Made by a program: the position numbers and the translations under genes. From positions 19,633-54,025 of the forward strand of contig QHBY01000082.1 of assembly GCA_003244245.1 (NCBI GenBank): a stretch of DNA of 34,393 nt, in the 5' to 3' direction. Shown one piece after another: positions 1-8,653 of the stretch. Source of the stretch: Pseudonocardiales bacterium. Lineage in GTDB: Bacteria > Actinomycetota > Actinomycetes > Mycobacteriales > Pseudonocardiaceae. The notes under the pieces were generated by a model that searched no databases, was not told the origin of the DNA, and was given only the letters and a program-made list of their open reading frames with translations. The number at the start of each line of letters is the position of its first letter. Position 1 is the stretch's first letter.

Positions 1-57
1 CCTGCCTTGCGGTAGGTGTTGGGCGACCGCCAAGTCGACCCAAGACAGGGGACCGCT

Positions 58-1344
58 ATGAACAAGTACCAGAAGAACACGACGAGCGCGAAGGCACCGG
101 TGCTGCCTGAAGCAGTGTCGGTGGTGATGGCTGAGCTGGCCGGTGATGTGCAGGAGGGTCTGCTGGCCATGGCAGTGGGCACCGGGCTGCAGGTGATGGC
201 CGCGATGATGAACGCCGACGTGGAGGCGGTGTGCGGACCGCGAGGCAAGCACGACCCAGCCCGCACCGCGACCCGGCACGGCAGTGAGGACGGCTCGGTG
301 ACCCTGGGTGGGCGTCGGGTGCCGGTGACCCGCCCGCGTATGCGAGCCACGGATGGTTCGGGCGAGTTGCCGGTCGAGTCCTATGAGCTGTTCTCCTCCA
401 CCGAGGTGCTGGGCAGGATGGCGATGGCCCGCATGCTCGCCGGCCTGTCGACGCGCCGCTACCCGGTCGGACTGGAACCGGTCGGACAGCGCGTCGAAGC
501 CTCCGCTCGGTCGACGAGCAAGTCCGCGGTGAGCAGGCGGTTCGTCGCGGCGACCGAGACCGCGCTGGGCGAGTTGCTCGCCGCCGAACTGTCCGGGCTG
601 GATCTGGTGGCGTTGATGCTCGACGGCGTGCACTTCGGCGAGCACCTGTGCGTGGTCGCCCTGGGTATCGGCATCGACGGCGTCAAGCACCCACTCGGGC
701 TGGCCGAAGGCAGTACGGAGAACACCAGCGTGGTCACCGATCTGCTGAGCGGGCTGCGGGATCGCGGTCTGGACACCACACGGCCGATCTTCATCGGTCT
801 CGACGGCGGCAAGGCGTTGCGGGCCGCGGTGGTGCGTGTGTTCGACCACCCCGTGATCGGTCGCTGCCAACTCCACAAGTTGCGCAACGTCGCCGACAAG
901 CTGCCCGATCACCTGGCCACGACAGTGACCAAGCGGATGCGGGCGGCCTACCACGCCGAGTCCGCGCTCATCGCCCAGGCGCAGCTCGAGGCATTGGCCA
1001 AAGAGCTCGAACGCACCCACCCCGGCGCCGCCGGCAGCCTGCGCGAAGGCCTGGCCGAGACGCTGACCGTGCTACGCCTGAACGTGCCGCCCACCCTCGC
1101 GCGCACGCTGCGCTCGACCAACAGCATCGAGTCGATGATCTCCATCGCACGCAACCACTCCAGCAACGTGAAGAACTGGCAGAACGGCACCATGGCGCTG
1201 CGCTGGTGCGCCGCCGGCATGATCGAAGCCCGCAGCCAGTTCCGCCGCGTCAACGGCCACCTGCACCTGCCAGCACTCCGCATCGCGCTCGATGAGCATG
1301 TCGCCGCCGAAACTGATGCTCCTATCTGCCGTCAAGCGGCATGA
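58..1344 (+). CDS. IS256-family (mutator type) transposase; native C-terminus displaced by IS110 insertion after codon 1312-1314
   Basis: Motifs such as MLDGVHFGEHLCVVALGIGIDGVKHPLGLAEGSTEN and LRSTNSIESMISIARNHSSNVKNWQNGTMALRW typical of IS256 transposases. ATG at 58 after the track ORF start at 16. The last ten codons read into IS110 sequence. Confidence 0.88.
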   Translation: MNKYQKNTTSAKAPVLPEAVSVVMAELAGDVQEGLLAMAVGTGLQVMAAMMNADVEAVCGPRGKHDPARTATRHGSEDGSVTLGGRRVPVTRPRMRATDGSGELPVESYELFSSTEVLGRMAMARMLAGLSTRRYPVGLEPVGQRVEASARSTSKSAVSRRFVAATETALGELLAAELSGLDLVALMLDGVHFGEHLCVVALGIGIDGVKHPLGLAEGSTENTSVVTDLLSGLRDRGLDTTRPIFIGLDGGKALRAAVVRVFDHPVIGRCQLHKLRNVADKLPDHLATTVTKRMRAAYHAESALIAQAQLEALAKELERTHPGAAGSLREGLAETLTVLRLNVPPTLARTLRSTNSIESMISIARNHSSNVKNWQNGTMALRWCAAGMIEARSQFRRVNGHLHLPALRIALDEHVAAETDAPICRQAA

Positions 1345-2543
1345 AGCCATCGGCGGTATTGGTCGGCGAGGGTGTCGTCTCGTCGCAGGCCGCGCTCGAG
1401 TTCGGAGATAACGCTCGGCCAGACAGCGAAGTGGTTCGCTGCTGCGGTCAGCGTGAGGTTCTTCCTCTGGCGCAGTGGCCGGAGGTCGTCGACGGCGGGG
1501 ACGGTGATCGGGGTGGCGAGGTAGCGGAAGATCTCACGGGCGATGGCTCGTTTGAGTTTGCGTTGGACCTCTTTGCTGGACAGGCCTTTGGCGCGTTGGG
1601 CGGCGACGTAGGCGCGGGTGCGCGGGTCGCTGCTCATGCGGACCAGGGCGATGCGGTGCAGGGCGCCGTTGGCGGCGCGGTCGCCGCCGCGGTTGAGCCG
1701 GTGGCGCACGGTCTTGCCCGATGAGGCGGGGATGGGACTGGCGCCGCAGAGCGCGGCGAAGGCGGCTTCGGAGCGGAACCGGTCGGGGTTGCCGCCGGCG
1801 GTGATCAGCAGCTGGGCTGCGGTGTCCGGTCCGACTCCGTAGGCGCCGCGCAGGCCGGGATTGGCTGCGGTGACGAGTTGGTCGAGGTGCTTGCCGAGCT
1901 GTTCGTGTTCGTCCTTGAGTTGTTGGCAGCGGGCCGCGAGTGTCTTCAACGACACGAGCACGGCCTGTTCGGCGGCCGGACGGGTGGTGGTGATCCGCAT
2001 CCTGGCCAGGGCGTTGATCCGCTTCTCGCCGGCCAGAGCCCGGTATTTCTCGCGGATGTCGGCCGGGGCGACGACGAGTTGGTGGAAGATCTGCACCATC
2101 GCCGCGGTGCGGGCCTTCATCGCCGAGCGGCGGGCGTTGTGCAGGGCACGGATGCCCTCGACCACGCTGGCGTCCTTGACCGGCGTCACCCGGTGCATCG
2201 AGGCGGCGGCGCGGGCAGTTTGGTAGGCGTCGATCGGGTCGGACTTGCCCAGCCGTCGCCGCTCAGCCCGGTCCGGGCGCATTACCTCCACCACGACCAG
2301 GCCGTCAGCCAGCGCGGCTCGTGCGATGCCGGCGCCATAGGACGACGAGCCCTCGATCCCGATCGCGATCAGCTCGCCGAGGCTGGCCAAGAACGCCAGC
2401 GCACGCCGATAACCGCTTGGGGTGGTGGGGAACTCGCGATCGTCGAGGTCTCGGCCGCGGTCGCTGACCGCGGCCACGTGAATCGTCGCGTCGTGGGTGT
2501 CCACGCCACCGAACACCTGCTCGGACTCGCTGGGAAATGTCAT
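1332..2543 (-). CDS. IS110-family transposase (RuvC-like DEDD recombinase) with C-terminal HTH-like extension
   Basis: FGGVDTHDATIHVAAV N-terminus; GVGPDTAAQLLITAGGNPDRFRSEAAFAALCGASPIPASSGKTVRHRLNRGGDRAANGALHRIALVRM Tnp20-type C-domain. ATG at 2543 chosen over 2561. Confidence 0.93.
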   Translation of the reverse strand: MTFPSESEQVFGGVDTHDATIHVAAVSDRGRDLDDREFPTTPSGYRRALAFLASLGELIAIGIEGSSSYGAGIARAALADGLVVVEVMRPDRAERRRLGKSDPIDAYQTARAAASMHRVTPVKDASVVEGIRALHNARRSAMKARTAAMVQIFHQLVVAPADIREKYRALAGEKRINALARMRITTTRPAAEQAVLVSLKTLAARCQQLKDEHEQLGKHLDQLVTAANPGLRGAYGVGPDTAAQLLITAGGNPDRFRSEAAFAALCGASPIPASSGKTVRHRLNRGGDRAANGALHRIALVRMSSDPRTRAYVAAQRAKGLSSKEVQRKLKRAIAREIFRYLATPITVPAVDDLRPLRQRKNLTLTAAANHFAVWPSVISELERGLRRDDTLADQYRRWLHAA

Positions 2544-2763
2544 GCTGGACCTGCCTTCCATGCGGAGGGTCAGACGTCAGCCGGGTCGGGCAGACAGGAC
2601 AGTAATGAGGCGCTCGCCAAGCTCTTATTAGGTCATGTCCGCCCGGCTGACGCCCGCTTTGCGGAGCCCCGACCGGCCGGGCACAACAATTCGAAGACAA
2701 CCCAGCAGGGCGTCAGTCGGAGACACCGAGCCACGACCGATCGAGACCGCTTCGATCATTACT
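2544..2763 (-). ncRNA. Candidate IS110 bridge RNA region (5' non-coding end of the element)
   Basis: Nested inverted repeats GTCAGCCGGG (2576-2585)/CCCGGCTGAC (2642-2651) and GACAGGAC (2593-2600)/GTCATGTC (2632-2639) around hairpin GGCGCTCGCC (2609-2618). Loop arms match the IS ends. Confidence 0.6.
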
Positions 2764-2805
2764 GTCGGTACCGTCCGTCATGATGACAACGTGATCGCCG
2801 CCTGA
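2764..2805 (+). pseudogene. 3' remnant of the interrupted IS256 transposase gene (VGTVRHDDNVIAA*)
   Basis: In-frame continuation of 58-1314 when IS110 is removed, ending at TGA 2803-2805. Confidence 0.65.
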
Positions 2806-3114
2806 CGATCACGAGGACCGCCACCGAAGTTCAACGGGAAGCGGGACAACCTCACCGTTCGGGAAGGGGCCGAAAAGGACCTGAACGACGGGCACCTCGC
2901 CGGCGGCCTACTTCACTCGACGGGCGAGGGCTGGAAACGGAACGCGCCAGCGTCACCGCGCCAGTCCCCGACCCAACCAACCTCGATCTGCCACACCGCC
3001 AGTCGCACTAGCCGTCGCCGGCAACTCTGCCGCCGAAGATTGAGTAGTCGCGGCCACACCAAAACGCAGGCGCGCCGTCGCTCGCCGGCCCGACGGTAGG
3101 CGCGCGCCAGGGCG

Positions 3115-3143
3115 TTGACAAGCCGAGACGTCAGCAATACATT
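3115..3143 (+). promoter_or_regulatory. Sigma70-like promoter for the first liv operon: TTGACA-17 bp-TACATT
   Basis: Perfect -35 at 3115-3120, 17-bp spacer, -10 TACATT at 3138-3143, about 40 bp upstream of the livH start at 3185. Confidence 0.5.
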
Positions 3144-3184
3144 ACCGAGACTACGCCAGGATATGAGGGACGAACGGACGGATC

Positions 3185-4060
3185 ATGCAGCAGGTGGTGA
3201 ACGGTCTCGCGCTTGGCAGCCAGTACGCGCTGTTTGCGGTCGGGTTCACCCTCGTCCTGGGGGTGCTCGATGTGTTGAACCTTTCTCACGTCGCGGTGTT
3301 TACCGCAGGCGCATACGTCACGTACCTCATGTCGAGCCACGGCGTCCCGATCGTGCTCGCAATTGCCATCGCCGTGGTGGCTTGCTCGGGACTGGGCATC
3401 CTCGTTGAGAGGATCGGATTTCGGCCACTACGCGGAAGAAGCAACGAAGGCATCTCCGCGCTCGTGAGCGGCGTGGCAGTCGCACTCATCCTCGAGGCGA
3501 TCATTCTCGCAAAGTTCGGCCCAAACGCCCTGAACTTCGGCAGAAAAACGTACCCGACGGCCCCCGTGCAACTGGCGTCGGATGTGCTAATAACTCCTCT
3601 CCAGCTGGTAACGATCGGGTCGGCTATCGGGCTGACCGTTCTCCTTCAGTGGACTCTGAAATTCACCACATTCGGTCGGCAGGTACGGGCTGTCGCCGAG
3701 AACGCCGAAGCGGCAGCACTGTTAGGCGTACGCGTGCAGAGCGTCTACATTTGGACGTTCGCGATAGCCAGCGCGTCAGGAGCTTTCGCCGGCGCACTCT
3801 TTGCGATGCAGTTCAACGGCCTCACCCCCGATCTCGGGGATAGCGTGCAGCTCAAGGGCCTGGCAGCGATCATCTTGGGAGGTATGGGATCCATCTCAGG
3901 ATCGCTATGCGCAGGCATCATGCTCGGTTTCGTCGAGGTCCTTACGGTCCAATTCGTCGGATCGCAATGGAAGGACCTCGCTGCCTTCCTAGTGTTATTC
4001 GTCGTGCTGTTAGTCAGGCCGAGAGGGCTTCTCGGGCTCCCCACGGTCCGACAGGCGTGA
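3185..4060 (+). CDS. livH: Branched-chain amino acid-type ABC transporter permease (LivH-like)
   Basis: MQQVVNGLALGSQYALFAVGFTLVLGVLDVLNLSHVAVF; multiple TM segments; ILGGMGSISGSLCAGIMLG motif typical of LivH. Confidence 0.92.
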   Translation: MQQVVNGLALGSQYALFAVGFTLVLGVLDVLNLSHVAVFTAGAYVTYLMSSHGVPIVLAIAIAVVACSGLGILVERIGFRPLRGRSNEGISALVSGVAVALILEAIILAKFGPNALNFGRKTYPTAPVQLASDVLITPLQLVTIGSAIGLTVLLQWTLKFTTFGRQVRAVAENAEAAALLGVRVQSVYIWTFAIASASGAFAGALFAMQFNGLTPDLGDSVQLKGLAAIILGGMGSISGSLCAGIMLGFVEVLTVQFVGSQWKDLAAFLVLFVVLLVRPRGLLGLPTVRQA

Positions 4061-4061
4061 A

Positions 4062-5720
4062 ATGAACACACTGAGCATAAACCTGTACATACCAGGGCTG
4101 AGCGCGTATCAGGATCAAGTCGCGAACGTCGGCATCAGCTCGCTATACGCACTGTCGCTGTACACCGTGATAAAGTCGGGGCAGTTCTCGCTCGCTCATC
4201 TTGCATTCGGAGCCATCGGAGCCTACACCGGCGCCCTTCTCGCTATCAAGACTGGGCTCCCGTTCGTGGCAGCAGTCGCACTCGCTGTCGCGGCCTCGAC
4301 AATGGCCGCCCTGCTTCTTGGCTTAGTGACCTCACGCCTCAGGTATGTGTTCCTGGCGATTGCGACGGTAGGGTTCGCCGAAGCGGTCCGAATCATCGCC
4401 ACCAATCTGACTAGCGTCACTGGTGGCTCCCTCGGACTGAACGGCATCCCGCGTCAGGTGGGGCCGGTATCCATATGGCTCGTAGTCGCTCTCGCAGCCT
4501 GGTTCCTACATCGTCTTAACATTTCGCGGGCTGGCCGCGCGATCGCCGCAGTCGGAGCGGACGAGGTAGCCGCACGGAGTCAAGGAATCAATGTCTCCGC
4601 CACAAAGCTCTTCGCCATGGGCGTGTCTGGCGCCCTCGGTGGTGCGGCCGGCAGCCTCGCCGTCTTCAACGAGTACCACGTCGATCCAACGCAGTTCGCG
4701 CTGGCCCCAACACTGATGGTGCTCGTCTACGTCATTGTCGGCGGCGTCGACTCCGTCCTAGGACCGATCCTTGGCACAATCCTCATCAGCCTCATCCCGA
4801 ACCTGATTCGCGCGGTCGGCTACGGCTCCGGGTGGATCGCATCCGCCCTCCAGGGCGCAGTGATGCTTGCCGTAATCATCTTCCTCCCGAACGGGCTGTC
4901 GGGACGGCTCCCAAAACGCTCCTCGAAGCTCGTGCCCTCAGTCGAACGCGCAGACGACGCCACACCCCTCGGAATCACCGTCCGTAACCTCACCGTCTCA
5001 TTCGGTGGCGTGCACGCTGTCCAAAACTTCGACATGGACATGAAGCCAGGAGAGGTGCTCGGCATCGTCGGACCCAACGGCGCCGGCAAAACCACACTCA
5101 TCAACGCCGTCTCCGGGGTCGTACGAGCGAACTCGGGAACCGTCCACATGGACGGCGTCGATGTCACAAACCAAGGCGCGAACCGCATGGCTCGCGCCGG
5201 CGTCGCGCGGACTTTCCAGAATCTGCGGCTCTTCGAGCGTATGTCCGCACTCGACAACGCACTTGTAGGCACGCACCGTCTAGCGCGCGAGGACTTCATA
5301 TCTACCCAATTGATTCGGCCAAAAGCCCGCAGGCAACGCGCCGGGCTTGTGGCGCGCGCAAGCGGCGCAATCGAGCTCGTTGGACTGGCGGCCCGTGCGA
5401 GCACACCAGCCGGACAACTCGCCTACGGCGAGCGCCGACGCGTCGAGATAGCTCGAGCCCTCTCCTCGAACCCCGGATTGATAATCCTGGACGAGCCCGT
5501 CGCAGGCATGAACGCGTCCGAGGTCGCCACGATGTCGAAGCTGGTCCGCGAGATAGCTAACGCCGGCCGGACCGTCGTCGTGATCGAGCACAACCTCGGG
5601 TTCGTACGCGAAACCTGCAACCGAGTAATCGTGCTAGCAAGCGGCAAGCTGTTAGCCGACGGCGAATACGCGGAGATCATCTCCAACAAGAACGTTGTAG
5701 AGGCGTACCTCGGTGCTTGA
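4062..5720 (+). CDS. Fused LivM-type permease / LivG-type ATP-binding protein
   Basis: N-terminal ~290 aa polytopic permease; C-terminal ABC domain with Walker A GPNGAGKTT, signature LAYGERRRVEIARAL and Walker B LIILDEPVAGMN in one uninterrupted ORF. Confidence 0.92.
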   Translation: MNTLSINLYIPGLSAYQDQVANVGISSLYALSLYTVIKSGQFSLAHLAFGAIGAYTGALLAIKTGLPFVAAVALAVAASTMAALLLGLVTSRLRYVFLAIATVGFAEAVRIIATNLTSVTGGSLGLNGIPRQVGPVSIWLVVALAAWFLHRLNISRAGRAIAAVGADEVAARSQGINVSATKLFAMGVSGALGGAAGSLAVFNEYHVDPTQFALAPTLMVLVYVIVGGVDSVLGPILGTILISLIPNLIRAVGYGSGWIASALQGAVMLAVIIFLPNGLSGRLPKRSSKLVPSVERADDATPLGITVRNLTVSFGGVHAVQNFDMDMKPGEVLGIVGPNGAGKTTLINAVSGVVRANSGTVHMDGVDVTNQGANRMARAGVARTFQNLRLFERMSALDNALVGTHRLAREDFISTQLIRPKARRQRAGLVARASGAIELVGLAARASTPAGQLAYGERRRVEIARALSSNPGLIILDEPVAGMNASEVATMSKLVREIANAGRTVVVIEHNLGFVRETCNRVIVLASGKLLADGEYAEIISNKNVVEAYLGA

Positions 5721-6405
5721 GATCTGCGAGTTGTCCATAGATTATCCCGGCCGAGGCCGGGCGCTAGACAGCGTCAGTCTGACAGTCATGCCTAGAACAC
5801 TGACGTGCATCGTCGGAGCCAACGGTGCCGGAAAGACCTCACTGATGCGAGCCATCTCCGGGGTGCAGCGTCCCTCCGTCGGCGCTATAAAGCTGGACGG
5901 CAAAGACATAACGCGCTGGTCCACAGCGAGGCGTGTACGCGCTGGCATCGTTCTCGTACCGGAAGGGCGCGGTGTACTCCCGCGCATGACAGTCGAGGAC
6001 AACCTACGTCTAGTTGGCGGTGACTCTGCCGACGTACTTCACCGATTCCCCAACCTGGCCACGCGCCTTCGTGTACCCGCAAGCAATCTCAGCGGCGGTG
6101 AGCAACAGATGCTCGCGATAGCGCGAGCGCTAATGCTGAGACCCTCCTACTTGCTCCTGGACGAGCCATCAATGGGACTGAGCCCCGCGTTGTGCGATCA
6201 AGTCTTTCGCTTGATCGCAGAGCTGCGTGCAGACGGGATCACGATCCTGCTCGTCGAGCAAAATGCAGTGAAGGCTCTCTCCATGTCGGATAGCAGTCTG
6301 GTTCTTGAAACAGGAAGGAACGTCCTATTTGGACGGGGGCCGGAACTGCTCGAAAACCAAGCCGTCATCGACGCCTATCTCGGAGGACCGATGACGGCAT
6401 CGTAG
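5713..6405 (+). CDS. livF: Branched-chain amino acid-type ABC transporter ATP-binding protein (LivF-like)
   Basis: Walker A GANGAGKTS; signature NLSGGEQQMLAIARALMLRPSYLLLDEPSMGLSP. Confidence 0.93.
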   Translation: MLEICELSIDYPGRGRALDSVSLTVMPRTLTCIVGANGAGKTSLMRAISGVQRPSVGAIKLDGKDITRWSTARRVRAGIVLVPEGRGVLPRMTVEDNLRLVGGDSADVLHRFPNLATRLRVPASNLSGGEQQMLAIARALMLRPSYLLLDEPSMGLSPALCDQVFRLIAELRADGITILLVEQNAVKALSMSDSSLVLETGRNVLFGRGPELLENQAVIDAYLGGPMTAS

Positions 6406-6461
6406 TCCAAATGCCTCCAGGCAATCGATCCTCTGGAGGTAACCGAACAACAGGAGGCGAA

Positions 6462-7601
6462 ATGCGTCACAGCTCGAAGGCGGTGGCTATAGCACTAATG
6501 CTTGGCATGCTGGCAATCTCTGGGTGCAGTTCAAGTGGTTCTGGTTCATCCAGTTCCAATACGGTCAACGTCGGGGTGATTGTGAGCCTGAGCGGCAAGT
6601 CAGCACCGTATGGGCAGTCGCAAAAGAATGGATTGACGCTGGCCAAAGATGACATCAATAAGGCAAACACCATACCCGGAAAGAAGATTTCGCTCAAGTT
6701 CGTTGATGACCAGTCGGACGTCCACCAGTCCGTGTCGCTCATCGATCAACTCATTAATTCAGACAAGGTCTCAACCGTCATCGGGCCCACGTCGTCCACA
6801 AGCGACCAGACGACCGGACCAATCGCCCAAAGCACCAAGGTACCCGTGCTCTATGTGTCCTCGTCCTCGACTAAAGGCATCACCAGCGTCGGCAACTACA
6901 TTTGGCGATGCTCGCTCAACGACGATCAGCTGGTCCCGCAGGAGGTATCTGCCGCGCAACGTAAGCTGGGCATCCGGTCTGCTGTTTTGATATACGCCTC
7001 CGACGATGCTTCCACCACATCGGCAGCGAACGCTATGAAAACGGCGATGGCATCGGCCGGAATTCACGTCCTGAAGACTCTGACCTTCGCGTCGTCAGAC
7101 AAAGACTTCTCCGGCCAGCTCACAGTAGCCAAGGGACTGCATCCTGACGCATTGTTCGTTTCAGCCGTTCCCGAGGGCGGCACAGGTCTACTCACTCAGG
7201 CGCGGTCGCTGGGACTCAGTCAGCCGGTGATCGCTGGCAACGGCTTCAACAGCCCACTCATCATCAGCGGAGCTGGGCCTGCGGCGGACGGCGTATTCGT
7301 CGGAGCAGCTTGGAGTGACCAGTCAAGCCTGCCAGCCTCGACCGCGTTTGTGCAGGAGTACAAAGCCCGCTACGGCTCCAAGCCAGACCAATTTGCTGCT
7401 CAGGCATACGCAGGCGCATACATCATCGCAAACGCCGCCAAAATCGGCGGCAACAGCAGATCGGGCATCTTGAAGGGTTTCAAGAACACGAAGGATCTCC
7501 CCACAGTACTGGGCAATTTCAACTTCACCCAGACACGCGATGCGGACTATTCCGCAGTCCTCCTGGAAGTGAAGGGCGGCTCGTTCACGCTAGCCGGCTA
7601 G
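6462..7601 (+). CDS. ABC transporter substrate-binding lipoprotein (LivJ/LivK-like)
   Basis: Signal peptide with lipobox LAISGC; NVGVIVSLSGKSAPYGQSQKNGLTLAKDDIN typical of periplasmic binding protein type 1. ATG at 6462 preferred over track start 6411. Confidence 0.9.
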   Translation: MRHSSKAVAIALMLGMLAISGCSSSGSGSSSSNTVNVGVIVSLSGKSAPYGQSQKNGLTLAKDDINKANTIPGKKISLKFVDDQSDVHQSVSLIDQLINSDKVSTVIGPTSSTSDQTTGPIAQSTKVPVLYVSSSSTKGITSVGNYIWRCSLNDDQLVPQEVSAAQRKLGIRSAVLIYASDDASTTSAANAMKTAMASAGIHVLKTLTFASSDKDFSGQLTVAKGLHPDALFVSAVPEGGTGLLTQARSLGLSQPVIAGNGFNSPLIISGAGPAADGVFVGAAWSDQSSLPASTAFVQEYKARYGSKPDQFAAQAYAGAYIIANAAKIGGNSRSGILKGFKNTKDLPTVLGNFNFTQTRDADYSAVLLEVKGGSFTLAG

Positions 7602-7681
7602 GCCTGATCAGATCGCCGCGCCGCCCGCGCGCATTCGAGAGCGCCGGGCGGCTCGCAGATACCAGAGAGGCGGCGTACGAG

Positions 7682-8533
7682 ATGCGTGTGTCCTTCGAGA
7701 CGGTCAACGGCGTGCACACACGGATCCTCGCAGCCGGCGATGGCCCGGACAGCCTCATCGCGATCCATGGTGGCGGGCTCACCGCAGACGTGTATGTACG
7801 CAACTTGGACGCGCTGGGTCGTGATCGGCTTGTGCTCGCCCCTGATCTGCCGAACTCCGGCTTCAGCGGTGAGTTGCCGGGCGCAGGTCCGTTCCTTCCG
7901 CGGTTACGGGACTTCCTACTCGAATTTGCTGACAGGTTCGCATCGGGTCGCTGCGCGCTCCTGGGCAACTCGCTCGGTGCCCAGATGGCGGTTCTTTTGC
8001 ACCTGGCGGATCCAGTGCGATTCGGGGAATTAGTACTGACGCCATCCGCCACCGCCTTTCACGAAGGCAAGCAGCTTCAGACGGCGCTACAAGACACGCT
8101 CTCGCGAAGTATGCCAGCGACGGGCAGCGCGATCGACATGAGACGCGAGTTCGAGGGCCTCCGCTACCTCTGCCCCTCCCTCACGGACGCTAGCGACATC
8201 CTCACGTCCTTGGCGACGGCCCACGCATTGCCCCATTACGGCCCAAGACTTCGGTCGATGCTCCTTGATCTCACAGACCTGTCCCGTAACGGCGAGTACT
8301 ACGTAGCCGATCGCCTGGCGGAGATCACCGCGCGAGTACTAATAGTTTGGGGTCGCCGAGATCCCCGCACTGTGTACTCCGACATTCAATCTCGGGTAGC
8401 ACATCTGCAAAACACTGCGATGGTCACATTCGACGATGCAGGGCACATGCCGTTCCTGGAGGACCCGGACCGTTTCAACCGGACCGTGGCGGCGTTTCTC
8501 GTCTCGGTCGGCGGCACCGCGCCTACCATCTAA
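7682..8533 (+). CDS. Alpha/beta hydrolase
   Basis: IHGGGLTADVYVRNLDALGRDRLVLAPDLPNSGFS; nucleophile elbow LLGNSLGAQMAV; C-terminal DDAGHMPFLEDPDRFNRTVAAFL. Confidence 0.88.
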   Translation: MRVSFETVNGVHTRILAAGDGPDSLIAIHGGGLTADVYVRNLDALGRDRLVLAPDLPNSGFSGELPGAGPFLPRLRDFLLEFADRFASGRCALLGNSLGAQMAVLLHLADPVRFGELVLTPSATAFHEGKQLQTALQDTLSRSMPATGSAIDMRREFEGLRYLCPSLTDASDILTSLATAHALPHYGPRLRSMLLDLTDLSRNGEYYVADRLAEITARVLIVWGRRDPRTVYSDIQSRVAHLQNTAMVTFDDAGHMPFLEDPDRFNRTVAAFLVSVGGTAPTI

Positions 8534-8583
8534 GCCTCGATCCGTGGACAGGTAGCCGCTGCTCGGCGCGTTGATCACGTGAA

Positions 8584-8649
8584 AGTGCCTTCTGGATCGG
8601 AAGAATCGGGAGTGTCGAGTTCCTGATCCGGTCCGAGCCAAAAGGCACT
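8584..8649 (+). promoter_or_regulatory. Long imperfect hairpin sequestering the RBS of the IS1380 transposase (copy 1)
   Basis: AGTGCCTT/AAGGCACT, GGATCGG/CCGGTCC (one GU) and ATCGGGA/TCCTGAT (one GU) nested arms. AAAAGG RBS candidate is in the 3' arm just before GTG 8654. Confidence 0.6.
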
Positions 8650-8653
8650 GATA

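Larger units (their letters stand above)
1313..2763 (-). mobile_element. IS110-family insertion sequence, about 1449 bp, with a CT core dinucleotide at both junctions
   Basis: CT at 1313-1314 and 2762-2763 flank the element. Excising 1315-2763 (1449 bp, divisible by 3) joins ...HVAAET to VGTVRHDDNVIAA* in frame. The short 3' (17 nt) and long 5' (220 nt) non-coding ends are typical of the IS110 group. Confidence 0.8.
1..2850 (+). mobile_element. IS256-family insertion sequence, left part (from window edge to ~1314) and right remnant (2764 to ~2850), interrupted by an IS110-family element
   Basis: Mutator/IS256-type transposase at 58-1344. An in-frame C-terminal remnant (VGTVRHDDNVIAA*) lies at 2764-2805 beyond the IS110. 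The left IR is outside the window, so the outer boundaries are approximate. Confidence 0.6.

Noticed and set aside
1878-2783. 301-aa plus-strand ORF antisense to the IS110 transposase
   Set aside because: Shadow ORF in GC-rich DNA; the minus-strand IS110 protein has clear family motifs.
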